Positions 29,614 to 40,305 of a DNA stretch of 64,000 bases are shown here, piece after piece (the stretch's first letter is position 1; each line of letters starts with the position of its first letter). The stretch is from assembly GCA_963969345.1 (NCBI GenBank), contig OZ017766.1, positions 1,798,001 to 1,862,000 of the forward strand, given 5' to 3'. Source of the DNA: Turbatrix aceti (Eukaryota; Nematoda; Chromadorea; Rhabditida; Panagrolaimidae). The translations under genes and the position numbers were made by a program. Under the pieces are notes generated by a model that saw nothing but the letters and a program-made list of their open reading frames with translations, made no database searches and was not told the DNA's origin.

Positions 29614-29619
29614 TATAAA
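29614..29619 (+). promoter_or_regulatory. TATA box of paralog B
   Basis: TATAAA lies 42 bp upstream of the start codon of the second paralog. This allows only a very short 5' UTR. Confidence 0.6.
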
Positions 29620-29661
29620 TGTCCTGACGCGGCGCGCCGATCGATCCCACCGTCAGTCGTC

Positions 29662-30749
29662 ATGCGGCGTCTCGCGATAGCAGTGTCGCTGATTCTGTGC
29701 TCAACGGCAAGCACAGGACTGACGTTGAAGCAAAAAGGCGAGAACGTGGAGCTCCTTGCCGACTTCTTCGATGAGCCAACAGATCCCAGCTTGTTGGTTG
29801 TCGAAAACGTATTCCAGTCATTGAAGTATCTCTCGTCAGTTGAAACGCTCACGGTCGTTCTCCAGTACTTTGGCTCAAGTAAGTTCTGCACAACGGTGCA
29901 CTAGCTGATTTTGGTGGCTTTTATGATCGAATTACAAAACATTGCACGACTTTCTGCGTTCCAGGCAGTCCTGAGGCAGACCACCTGTTGATGGAAGTAG
30001 CAGGTTTGTCGCTTCCGGGACAGTCGTGTTTCGTCAACGCCACACTGCGCGCATTCCAAGAAGAATGGTCCCTTGTTTCGGATCTACCGACGAAATCAAA
30101 TGCCTGCTGCCGGCCGTCGGAGGAACTGAAGTCTTTTCTCTCCCAACAGCAGCACGGTGACATGGTCCAGATTGCAGCCGGTCTCGGCTGGACCAGCCAC
30201 TACCCCGAGCCGGTTAAGACCCTCTTAGACAAGACAGTCGCCGGCTACCTTCTTCTAAACCCTGCTGCAGCCCACGGAGCGCTCGACGAGGCCAAGGCCG
30301 CTGTGTTGTCGTTGTCCATGGACCAGAAATTGCAGCTGGTTCACGCACAGTACCTGCTGGCCCCGCTCGTGTTGCCGACAGCGCAGTATTATTCCGTTTT
30401 GGAGAGCTACGTGCTCGAAACAGCAAAGCGGCGTCGACACAGCCCCGATGCAAGCCAGCAAGCGCTTTGTAGGGCAGAAGTGTTCATCGCGTCCTACTAC
30501 TTCAGAGTGTTTCCCGAATTAACCTTGCAGGTGGAAAAACACCTCAAAAAAATAAAGCGCCCTGTTGGGGATGGCAAGATCCAACAAATGGCGCAACTTC
30601 TCCACGCGACGCTTCAACGAGAGTATCAAAGCCTGCTAACGAACACGAATTTTCTCAAGATCATACACACAATCGTCAAAAACCCAGAACTTATCACATC
30701 TCAATTTTCTATATCACGGACATCATTTCGGCACAACTGCCTTTGTTAG
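29662..30749 (+). CDS. Secreted protein of unrecognised family, paralog B
   Basis: I do not recognise this family. Exons 29662-29878 and 29965-30749 give 333 residues. It has a signal peptide (MRRLAIAVSLILCSTASTG), a first exon of nearly the same length as paralog A (217 against 214 nt) and the same phase-1 intron at a serine codon. Unlike paralog A it has only one N-glycosylation site (NAT) and carries a double cysteine (NACCRPSEE). The rest is helical and leucine-rich with a basic segment (KRRRHS) in the middle. It lies 272 bp downstream of paralog A on the same strand with its own TATA box, so it is probably transcribed separately. The pair has diverged far, so the roles may differ. Confidence 0.8.
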
Positions 30750-32484
30750 TTGTAAATATGAACACCTAAAAAACATTTTCAAAATTTCGATTTATAAACA
30801 TCGAAAGGGAAAATGCAGAATGACCTATTATTCCACTTGAAGCCACTCAAATTCTTGTTTCGAAAGCCATATTTGCAGGGTTTTTCAATCGCTAACTTTT
30901 TCTGCTCCCTTTGCTCTTCAAAAACTAAAATTATTGCGTTTCTTCATTCTTGTTCTTGCTCCTGCTCCGAAGGGCTCATGGTCTCGATTGGGAAACTGTT
31001 TTTTGAGAGGCCCTTCGAGGTCTTTTCCAAAATCCATTTGGGGAATATTTTTTCGATTTCCGTTTCTCAATGTTTACGTGCACTTACTTAGTGTTGATTC
31101 AGATGCACCTGTCCGATCCCGCGTTCCACGAATTTTGTTCTCCCTTCCCCTATTCCTTCTGTCTCCTTGAAATTCATGTTTTGCACTTCGATCGCATCAA
31201 ACCCACGCCTATAGGCGCCTAAACACGCGCGTCTTTCTCGTCCTTCAAGTTTTACTCCGTTCACTTGACTGATTCCGCGAGTAATCTCCTTCTTTTTTTT
31301 TGCTAAAATTTCTGGCTTATTTTCACTATCTGATCTTTGTATTGATCGGCTTTTTTTTTGTTTTTGTTGCTTCTGCTTCGTTGCATAGTCTAAAGTCCCG
31401 CGCAATACGCCGAGTAAAGAACGACCAGGTGAAACGATGACTTTGTTGTTTTTTTGTGCTTGTTGAAAAACAGTGATGAATTGTGCAGAAAATCTTTCGG
31501 ACAGGTTGCAGGGTTTGCACATGGCACAATACTTAAGTTCTGATTGCCAACGGTTAAAAATAGTAAAAATAGTAAGTGCCCAGCTAGCGGCCTCTGACAT
31601 GCCTGATGTGAATGCAAAAAAATGTCATGAATGAAAGGGCAAATCCAAAAAATCTATTTTTTGGATCAACACTGAAAAAACAGTGTGTCGGATTCGCAGA
31701 CTGTATTGAATGCATACAATTATTGTAATAATTATATTTTATTTTAAACAAATAATTTTATTTATAGAAAACAATTTGTGATGTATCGAATTTCGAAGGC
31801 AAACATTTCACCAGTTCCCCAAAAAACACTTTATATTTAAATAAGTTTCAATCACGGGCCACGTGTTTTTCTGATCTTGACGATTCTTCGAACATCTAAA
31901 TCACGTGTCGACAGCCGGCAGACATTGTACCAAAAATATTTTTTTTGTTTTTATTGCCAGCGTCTTACATTAGTAAAAGTTGGTGTGTTTTTGGTGACGA
32001 CGCTTCTCAGAGATCTATTCCATCCCATTCCGTTACCGATCGACGGCTGGTCGTCCGAATGAAACAAACAATTTTTTTAACCACCCCAGTGTTCTGGTGG
32101 TGTTTTATTTTATATACATCGTTGGTTGAAAGTAAATACGACACTTGGGTGGATCGGTAGGGACACGAGCCTTAGACTACGAAAAACTTTTCTGATCAAT
32201 GTGCAAGTATGTTTTCGAAGATCGTTATTCTGGTGAAAAAGAAAAAAACAGGAAGGGTTTCAAGTTTGTTTCCGCGCACCTGCAATGATGTCAACAGCAA
32301 CGAACACATTCAGCGCATTTGGTGCTGATCACAAATCAGACAGAACCCTAATTAATTTTTGATTCTTGTTTTGCATCAAATAAGTAACATAAAATTATGT
32401 AATGTACAATCGTAGCGAGACCGCGGAGGAGTACTGTAAACGGAGATCGACACTTGCAACGAAAAGGTTTACAGTATGTGCATT

Positions 32485-32552
32485 TGTTTTGTGCCTCCTA
32501 ACATCTGGTCTAATGATAACTAACCACTGAGTAATGGTGAAATAAATAAATA
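32485..32552 (+). mobile_element. 5'-truncated LINE, 3' end only
   Basis: The segment from GTGCCTCCTAACATCTGGTC to the (AAAT)n tail matches the 3' end of the LINE at 55680-56323 in opposite orientation, almost base for base over about 60 bp. It ends in an AAATAAATAAATAAA tail. This is a typical dead-on-arrival LINE copy. Confidence 0.85.
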
Positions 32553-34670
32553 AAAATGTGCACTTGTGTCGGGAATACGGCTTGCTGTAAACATTATTCG
32601 AAAATTTTTTTTCCAAAAATTATTTTTTGTCTTTTTTTCGTTTCCCTTATCAACTTTTCACTTTCACGCTTCTTCTTGGACGACGTAGCCTATCAAAAAG
32701 TGAGAAGCCCCCTAATGGGTATCATTCAGGTTTATGGCGCGTAATCGTATGTGATCATTTATTTTTGGGACAACGCTTACGACGACGACGGATTTCATGC
32801 ATGAGACAGGTGATGAGTGCGAGCTCCTGTGTTGTTGGCGCGTTTCACTCGGGCTGTAAGTCGAAGACGGAGGTGAATGTGAAAAACCCACTCTTCCGAA
32901 TCGATCGCAAGTACGAGGAGATGACCGACCAGAAAGAACGAAATTTTTCACGCGTCCAAAAATATTTTTATCATTTGCGCAGGCAGCGTAAGTGCAACTA
33001 TATTATTCTTGATGGTATCGTAAAAAAATATTGACGTGATGCAAAAACATTATTATGGATCGATCACACGCCCAGCTGGAAGTGACAGACACGCAAGAGC
33101 AAATCAGATGGCGTCTTACGAATTCGTCTCAGTCACGCCGGGGAAGAAGAAAGTGAGTCAATGAAGACAAAGGACAGGCGGCAGGAAACTGATCCCTGTT
33201 GAAGGAGCTCAAGCACAGGGGAAAGTTTTCGTCGAAGAGCGATCACGTCGGTCTCACGGCCAGGGGACAAACAGGTTTGGAGTGGCGATACCGGAGTCGA
33301 TATGGTTTCTTTCCTGGGCCGAGAAGAATCATCTTGCCAAGGCCCCAAAACAGTAACGGTGACATTGGCAGAGCCAGTTCTTGTCTCGTCTTCCCGTTCA
33401 ACTTGGCCCGGCCAGTCAATCGCCGAACTATTTTTATGATATCTGAAAACGAGAATTTATACGTGCACTCCTTTTTTGTTACCCGAGAGTGTTGCAAAAT
33501 CTCTCCTGTTCGCCGATCTCATCGCTGCAATCACCCTTTTTTGGGGTTTCAAACTACGAATTACGCAGACAACGACAAATAACTGTTTTGACCCGATATC
33601 CAGTCAGCCGAGCGGAGTGGTCTGTTTACGACAATCACAAACAAAAAACGGGCGGGATCGGAATTTCCCTAAAAAGGAGTTATAAGAAATTTTTGCTCCT
33701 AAAATTTTGTTAAAAGGCGCTAATAGTTTTGTTTGGTGTGGGCGTTGCCGTCACTTTTTTCATGCAAAAAAGGTAGACACCCCTGCATTTATTCCCAATG
33801 AACTTTCAGTTGTCGACTGACACTTTTGCCAATCACGTTCGTTCGTTGTCCGACTTTTCCTGTCAGGTGGTAGTCGTTCTTGTCATAGAGACACCCCAAC
33901 TACAAATACTACAAATTCTAAAAAAATGAATCTTGATTGGCCACTCATTCATTCATTCGGTTATGTGTTCTTGTCTCTTCAACACAGGCCCAGGTAGAAA
34001 GAAGTCTTGCCATCACCACACGCGCACGAGTGAAACAAAAATATGTATTTTTGGGCGGGGTCACTCCTTGCGTTCTGTTCTGGTGACGAAGGCTGCTGCG
34101 ACGATGTAAGGACCATTTCGCCTTCTTCCGTCTTCTTACAACGGCTGGGACTCTGAAAGCTTTTGCCAAGCACTTTTGTATTTTTGTTTGTTATCTGCAA
34201 CAGCCATTTTACTGTTCGGAGTGTGATAGAGCGCCAAACTCTTGCAAAAAATGATTTTTGGCCCGAAAAAAATTTGTTTACTCATTTTCAAAGTTCTAAA
34301 TTGCATTTTTTCAAAAAACAAACATTTTTGTTTGGAAAAATTCTAGATTTTGTAAAAAAAGTAAAAAAAGATGGGTCGCAAGTGGATTTTTAAAATTTTT
34401 AAAATTTGTTTACTTTTTTGGGGGGACTAAACTGTTTTACTATAAAATTTACAATCCGGCTCTCCCTGCTTTTCGAGCCTGACCCGCCCGAAAAGCAGTA
34501 GTTCATTGTGGCCTCTCCGAGGCGGCAAGAACAAGTTTGAACGCCTTCATAAAGAAAGACAGAAATGTGAGTCGATGACGCAGAGACGCCGTCAAATCGG
34601 TTCCAGCGTGCCTCGCGTGGGGTGTCTAGGTCGCGTTCGTTCGCTTTTGTGTTGTGCTGCACCTTGTCTC

Positions 34671-34679
34671 TATAAATAA
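34671..34679 (+). promoter_or_regulatory. Putative TATA box (TATAAATAA)
   Basis: It lies 137 bp upstream of the start of the cysteine-rich secreted protein gene. A pyrimidine tract with CAG near 34780 could be a splice acceptor in the leader. Confidence 0.5.
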
Positions 34680-34807
34680 GTAGCCAACAAGTCGTCGGAT
34701 GACGATCAAATCCCTTTGACACCTTTTTTGTCGCGGCTGGATTTGCCCCAATCTCTGAAACCTGTTTACCCTTGTCCTTCAGGTGTACCTTCTCTTCCGC
34801 AGTCGAC

Positions 34808-35681
34808 ATGTCGTCCTCATCCGTCTCGCTCTGTCTGCTGGTGCTCACGGCGCTGGTGCCGACCCTCGTCGCCGACGCGGTCGACCAGGGCGTGCGGGGC
34901 GCGGGGCTCTCAGAGCTACTCGGCCTCACGATCCCCGGCGTGACGGTGCGTCAGTGCTCGTGCAAGGAGCAGAACCAGTGCGTCGAGGAGATGAAACATC
35001 AGGTCTACAGCTGCGCCACCGACTGCTGGGGAGTGTTCAAGAAGATCACGCCCAATCCTGACGACCTCAAGCTCTGCATCGACGCCAAAGAAGTGCTCTT
35101 CAGCAACTTCGCGTCGTGCGTCCAGCTCAACATGCGCTCGTGCGTGAGCGACACCAACGGCCCCCAGATCCCGAAGCACGACATCCTCAAGATGTTCGAG
35201 GTTGCCGAGAGGAAGATCACCAGCCAGCGCGAAACCATTCTCCATAACGCCGCCGTCAAGCCTATTCGATCGGTCATCGAGACAACCCTCGAGTTCGGCG
35301 CGTGCGTCAAGGACTGCTTCCTTCGCAGGAATAAGTCTGGGTTCTGCTTCGATCGCATCAAGTAAGTCTAAAATGTTCATGGATACTTTGGTAACGAAAA
35401 CGTCCAAGTTGTGTGATCGTGTCGAGACCGTGCTTCGACTTAGACGTGCTTAAAAACGGCCGCCAACATTTCTTTCTTTCTTTTTTAGCTGTCAGCCCCT
35501 CATCACGGAACGCCGGGCTACGCTGACGTTGAAGCGATGCATCCGCGAACTCGACTGGAAGAAGGAAGCCGGCGACCTCTGTGATTGCTCTGTGACTGCG
35601 GGTGTCAGCTCGCTGGAGCGCTACTGCCCGATGCTGCGTCTCATCTCGCAGAATACGCGTCGCTCGACGCAACGGCACTGA
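34808..35681 (+). CDS. Cysteine-rich secreted protein, family unknown
   Basis: Exons 34808-35361 and 35489-35681 join in phase 2 and give 248 residues. A signal peptide (MSSSSVSLCLLVLTALVPTLVADA) is followed by a helical domain with regularly spaced cysteines: QCSCKEQNQC, SCATDCW, LCID, SCVQLNMRSC, ACVKDC, FCFDRIKNC, RC and a C-terminal LCDCS..YC. Both flanks of the domain carry a CxC motif, which suggests a disulfide-linked helical bundle. Codon use is strongly biased toward C and G endings, like the myosin gene, so it is probably well expressed. The family resembles uncharacterised worm secreted proteins with paired cysteines, but I cannot name it. An AATAAA at 35892-35897 is a candidate poly(A) signal. 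The gene is convergent with TIA-1. Confidence 0.82.
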
Positions 35682-35891
35682 TTGCCGCTCTCCTTCCCCG
35701 AACCTAATCCCTTCATGTGCATAAGCGCGCGTCTGCCCGGTCCCGTAAGCTGTCTGTCGTTGCCAGACCACGTGTATCTATTCCACGCAAAGAGCCCAAC
35801 GTGCATTCTCCGCTCTCCCTGCTCTTCAACTTCCAACTTTTAATCCAACACATCAACTTCAAACAAAAAACAAAAAAATCCACAAAATAAT

Positions 35892-35897
35892 AATAAA
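35892..35897 (+). terminator. Polyadenylation signal of the cysteine-rich secreted gene
   Basis: AATAAA about 210 bp after the stop codon, in the 505 bp between this gene and the convergent TIA-1 gene. Confidence 0.5.
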
Positions 35898-36186
35898 GAA
35901 AGAGAAAAAATTGTATAATGAGAAAAACACGACAACGCCGACACAGACCGGAAGAAAGTCGTAAGAGAATGGGTAAAAACGGGATGACGGCCATCAAAGG
36001 GATTGAAAAATAGATAATACAAAAGTTATGACAAACAGATTTGGAGGGGACTTGGATGCAGGTCGGTCGTGTCGCGTCGTCGAGGGTACAAGAGATAGTA
36101 GAGGCTGAAAACAAGAACTGCAACTCCAGAATCAAAATCTTGGTTAAAAACCAACCTTTTTGATCACCAATGAAAAATTAATTAAA

Positions 36187-38252
36187 TCACTGACGGGCAC
36201 CCCCGGCGGCAGAATTGTGCTGCTGCTGTTGGAAGTAGTACTGGTAGTATTGGTAGAATTGTGCAGCCGCCTGAGGGTCGTAGGATTGGCCGGCAGCAGC
36301 GGCGCCGTGTGAAGACATCCCGGGGAAGCCGGCAGGGTACTGGTCGACGGCCTGGGTACGAGCGGAGGTTGAGCCGTCTCCGGCCTTGCCCCAGGAGCAC
36401 TTGAGAGCATGTCCGCCAAAATCGTGGCCATTCATCTCGAGGATAGCACGGCACGCTTGATCTTTGCGTTCGAACTTGACAAAGGAGTAGCCCTGTTGCT
36501 TGAAGTGCCGGACATCGACAATGGTGCCAAAGCGTGAAAAGGTGGTCCTGATATCTTCTTCGGTGGACGCGGGAGGCAGGTTGCCGACGTAGACGGAAGT
36601 GTTGTCAGCAGACGTCTGGTACATGAGCTCGTCGAAAGATGGCCTGCTGTGGTGTCCGCCAGCGAGGCCGGCGGGGATGCCACTGCCGCCGCCCATTCCG
36701 CCTCCGCTCGAGATGGAGCCCCCACCGGAGTGTCCGCCGCCTTCGACGGGTTTCCTCGTGGCCCAGTTTGTCCGGATGGTTCGTCGACCCAACCACTGAC
36801 CATTCATCTGCTCGATGGCGCGTTCGGCATCTTCACGTCGGGGATACGATACAAAGCCGTAGCCCTTGGATTTCTGCGTTTGGGTATCGCGAATGATTTT
36901 GACTTCTGATATCGATCCAAAGGGTGCGAACGCGTCTTGCAGGGTCTTGTTGTCGACTTCGGGAGAAAGGTCGCCGACAAAGACGTGGTAGTGCCGAGAG
37001 GTGTCTACCTTCTGCGACGTGCCCGGTTGGGTCGCCCAGTTCACCTTCATTTCCTAAAAAACCATCATCATCGTCCGAAAAGGCGAGCAACAAACCTTCT
37101 CGAGCAGCATTCGGCGATTGAACGTAACCATGGCCTGTTCGGCAGATGCGTGATCGTAAAACTCAACAAATGCATACGGATCAGTTGAGGCCTAAAAAAC
37201 ATAACTAAAAAACATGCCAGAATAGATTTGCATCCCATAGTGGTCGATCTATTCAACTAACTCTATCTTTGTCTAGTCTGGAATTCTAAATAACCCAATT
37301 ATCCTACTGGAATCTCACAAAAAAAAGCGATAATAGTCCAAGAAAAAAAATAAATAAAATGGGTACTTGAATGCGCTGAAGATTTTTGTCTTCGTTGTGC
37401 AGGTGGGTCAGACGCCGCATCTGACTGGGAGCACAGTCAACCAGTAGCTGAGTCTGGCCATCATCGGGGGAAGAGAAGGAGATGCCTGTATAAGAGCGGA
37501 ATTGTTTCGCAACACGCAAAAAATGAAAAAAAAATGTAAAAAAAGCATCGTCGCCCTCACCGCGGCGAAACGAAGCAGATAATTATTAAAAAAAAAACAA
37601 GAAGCTAAAAAAGAAGCTAAAGACAAACCTAATAATTAATTATAACAATTAACCTGAAAAAAGAAGCACTGCAGATTTTTGTTTTTATAAAAATGCAAAA
37701 AAAGAGAACAAAGACACTGCGGGATTCTGCAAACTTACGTCGTATATGACTTTCACTTTGGACACGACTCCGACTTGAGCAAATAGCGTGCAGAGGAGGT
37801 CTTCCGTGACCGTGGCATGGAGATTGCCGACGTAGAGAGTTCGTGATTCTCCGTCTTCCGGCGTGGTCAGTTCGAAGCCTGCATTTTGGGCAGCCGCATA
37901 GTGGTAACGAGGATTGTAAGTGCCATCGTTGAAGTCGCCGCCACCGGGTGCGCCACCGCTCGGAGTACCGTATCCGTAACCATATGCAGCATAACCACCG
38001 TATCCTGCATACTGAAAACCGTAAAAAAAATTATGAGTCTTTTTTTTCTGTTTAATTTATAGTAAAACAAAAATCTGATCGGTTTCTGTAAATTTTTAAA
38101 AACACGAAATTATGCCTAAAATCTGACAAAACATTATCAAACCAATTGACACCTAATTATTCACTTTTTCACACCCAAAAGGCACAAAACCACATCAAAA
38201 CGATAAATGTCCCCCCTTTCACTTCCCGTGAACAAAAACAACTTACAGCCAT
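36187..38252 (-). CDS. TIA-1/TIAR-type RNA-binding protein
   Basis: TIA-1 proteins bind U-rich RNA, promote use of weak 5' splice sites next to U tracts and assemble stress granules. Coding exons are 38252-38247 (Met-Ala), 38011-37739, 37191-37096 and 37053-36187, all joined in phase 0, giving 413 residues, a normal length. After a glycine/tyrosine-rich start come three RRMs. RRM1 starts near residue 60 (TLYVGNL) and is completed across an intron by DPYAFVEF. RRM2 starts near 148 (HVFVGDLSPEV..GYGFVSYP). RRM3 starts near 278 (SVYVGNLPP..GYSFVKFE). The NWAT..KP linkers match the family closely. The tail is rich in glutamine and tyrosine, the prion-like region needed for granules. An extra 119-nt exon-like sequence lies in the intron within RRM1. 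The protein is closest in style to worm TIAR. Confidence 0.95.
37367..37485 (-). other. Candidate alternative (poison) exon of TIA-1
   Basis: On the minus strand a pyrimidine-containing tract and TACAG precede this 119-nt segment, and a GTACCC donor with a long U-rich tract follows. It lies in the intron that splits RRM1. The flanking exons join in phase 0 without it and recreate the family sequence exactly. If included in phase 0, it reaches a TGA after about 25 codons, and its length would shift the frame anyway. The U-rich stretch after the donor is the kind of site TIA-1 itself binds. One of its other frames is open throughout, so an alternative 5' exon use cannot be excluded. Confidence 0.5.
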
Positions 38253-39695
38253 CGTTTGAAGAGCAAAAAAGCAAGCCTAAAGCACGCAACGGGAAATAGA
38301 CCTGAAAAAAAAGAAATAAAGCGATCGATAGAAAAAACATGAATTTTTCAGAGAAACAAAAAAGATACCAACATGAAAACGTCATAGCTCGAAGTGATTA
38401 CGATGACATGAGAAACAACGCGTCCACGAAGAAAGGCAATGGAAAACGTCAAAAAAATGTTCCACGCATACAAAAACAACATTTGTTGGTTGGTGCGGTA
38501 TCGATCGTGAGACGCTTTGACGACCACTCGGGAAAGCCATCACTGGATGCCGTACCCGTAGGCATAATTAACGGGAGTAGATGAGTAAAAAGAAAGGTTA
38601 GACAACGGGGAAAGCGACACATCACGAATTCTCCTTTTCTTTTTCTCTCTCGTTTCCCTCACCAAACAACGCAGAACAACTTTTGAGCGTCGAGACATGC
38701 GCCATAACGCGAGCGCACACGCTGTACAATACGAATGTGCGTGCAGGACATAAAACCCTCCTCCTTTTTTCCAAAGAAGGAATACCAAATTTGCAGGACG
38801 CCTGTGTGCCACGGTATAGCCAGTAATAGGTAAGCCAAACCATAAAAAAAAAACTTCAGCTCGGACTGCCCGCACTAGCATAACGAGCACTAAAGGAGCA
38901 CAACAGGGGGTGAAGACTTTTCTCCCCTTATTTTTATTCAAATTCAAGCTGAAAAAAGTCTTCCCCCCCTGTTGTGCTCCTTTAGTGCTCAATATGCTAG
39001 TGCGGGTGCAGCTGGCGGCTCATTAGGCTGACTAATCTCCTGGGAAAATACAGTTTTTTAGATTGAATATGGAATGACAGTTGATAGGGAGAAACCACAG
39101 TCACGTCGGCATGGCCTACAGTTTGATAAGTAACGATATCTGCCAGTTGACGACTGTAACATGCATCGTAAATGGTTACTGTGGCATTCTCCTGCATCGG
39201 TTCTTCTGGAAGAAAGAGTATCGTAAACCCATAAAAATGCAACTCATTTTTGAAAACAGTTACGACTCTATGCACGGATGTTTATCGGTAAAAGCATGCC
39301 CATAGAACAATTTTTAAGGACAAATTTAAGTATGCTGCAAAAAAACGTTCGAACGCCAGTTTGCCTTACTCACATACCAGCTAGGCATCTCTCTCGTTTT
39401 CACATAGTTGCATTTTTGCAGATACTCTTATTTCTCAACAAAAATGAAAATAAATTTTCAGAAGAACGTAAAAAATCAATTGTAAACATGTCGATCACTT
39501 GCACATTTATAAAAAAATTGTTTCCACCTTTCCAAGAGTCCTGGCACGACAAAAATGCGGCTTTTGTGAGAAATTTTCTCGTTTTTTTTCTTCTATTCTC
39601 CGTAATAGTTTATCATATTTTTTTAATCCATCTTTATACACTTTTCGGTGTTTCATATCTCGCTCAGAAAACTTGCCAACCGTACGGAATCTAAA
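38253..39695. other. Intergenic region between TIA-1 and LSm3 (divergent)
   Basis: It contains the 5' regions of both genes and a short transposable element at 38869-39006. A possible non-coding first exon of TIA-1 may lie near 38253-38301, since a minus-strand TTTTTTTTCAG precedes it. No other gene is supported. Confidence 0.45.
38869..39006. mobile_element. MITE with CCCGCACTAGCAT ends
   Basis: A 138-bp element whose two halves are nearly perfect inverted repeats of about 53 bp. It starts CCCGCACTAGCAT and ends with the complement, with TG on both sides. The terminal words are shared with the 283-bp element at 50537-50819, which is flanked by TA. They look like one Tc1/mariner-type MITE family. 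Confidence 0.85.
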
Positions 39696-40063
39696 ATGAA
39701 TGCTCCAGGTGGCTTGGGTGATGTTGTGAGTTTCAGATTTTATTTTTCTTTTGTTATAAAGATTCCCCACTCATTTATTTATAGGCCAACAACGTCGAAG
39801 AGCCGATTGACTTTATCCGATTTGCTTTGAACGAACAAGTCGTAGTCAAGATGAGATCCGACCGCCTGCTAAGCGGCGTGCTCCACAGCTTCGACCAGCA
39901 CCTTAACATGATACTCGGCGACGTTATCGAGACCACCAATTCCGTTGAAATGGATCTCGACAGCGGGGAGGAAATCGTCAAGACCTCGACCCGAAAGATT
40001 CCTATGCTCTTCATTCGCGGGGATTCCGTTGTTCTGGTTTCGACGTCACGCAGCAATAACTGA
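39696..40063 (+). CDS. LSM3: U6 snRNA-associated Sm-like protein LSm3
   Basis: LSm3 is a subunit of the LSm2-8 ring that binds U6 snRNA in splicing and of the LSm1-7 ring in mRNA decapping. Exons 39696-39725 and 39785-40063 join in phase 0 and give 102 residues, the same as human LSm3. After a short variable start, [11 protein letters not shown] leads into the Sm1 motif ([25 protein letters not shown]). The Sm2 motif follows as [11 protein letters not shown]. The [10 protein letters not shown] and IPMLFIRGD strings are diagnostic of LSm3 within the Sm family. The gene is convergent with the condensin gene, 242 bp away. Confidence 0.97.
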
Positions 40064-40202
40064 ATGTATTTTTTTCACCGGCCACGGCTGCATCCTGCGT
40101 TTTTACAGATCTCTGACGTTTCGAACCTAATTTTTTGATTTCTGTGAAAAAAAGTAAATCAAACGGGGGACTCGTTTTTTGCCAATACAAATTGCTGATT
40201 CA

Positions 40203-40208
40203 TTTATT
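40203..40208 (-). terminator. Polyadenylation signal of the condensin gene
   Basis: TTTATT on the plus strand, AATAAA on the minus strand, about 100 bp beyond the stop codon. Confidence 0.6.
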
Positions 40209-40305
40209 CTATACATGCAAAAAAACAATACGATGAGGTGAGACAATTTTGAATATTTTTATGTCACGCAAAACAAAAAAGACGAGATGTTCAGTAATTC
40301 GGGGA

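Larger units (their letters stand above)
30750..34807. other. Gene-poor region
   Basis: Over 4 kb I find no gene that I can support. A 170-codon minus-strand frame (31088-31600) and a 33-codon signal-peptide-like frame (32059-32160) are open but lack corroboration. A truncated LINE 3' end lies at 32485-32552. The last 140 bp hold the TATA box and leader of the next gene. Confidence 0.45.

Noticed and set aside
31088..31600. 170-codon open frame on the minus strand
   Set aside because: Low complexity (KQKQQKQKK), no recognisable motif, no splice partner and no conserved neighbour; it could be chance in a region with few stops.
32059..32160. 33-codon frame starting MKQTIFL with a hydrophobic stretch
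   Set aside because: It looks like a signal peptide, and a GTAGGG at its end could be a donor, but no convincing second exon follows.
34399..34929. 176-codon minus-strand frame antisense to the cysteine-rich secreted gene
   Set aside because: It overlaps the signal peptide exon in antisense, where biased codons keep the opposite strand open; composition is Ser/Arg-rich as expected of a shadow frame.
38997..39275. 92-codon minus-strand frame with a protein-like composition
   Set aside because: It runs into the MITE at 38869-39006, lacks a promoter or partner exons and matches no family I know.
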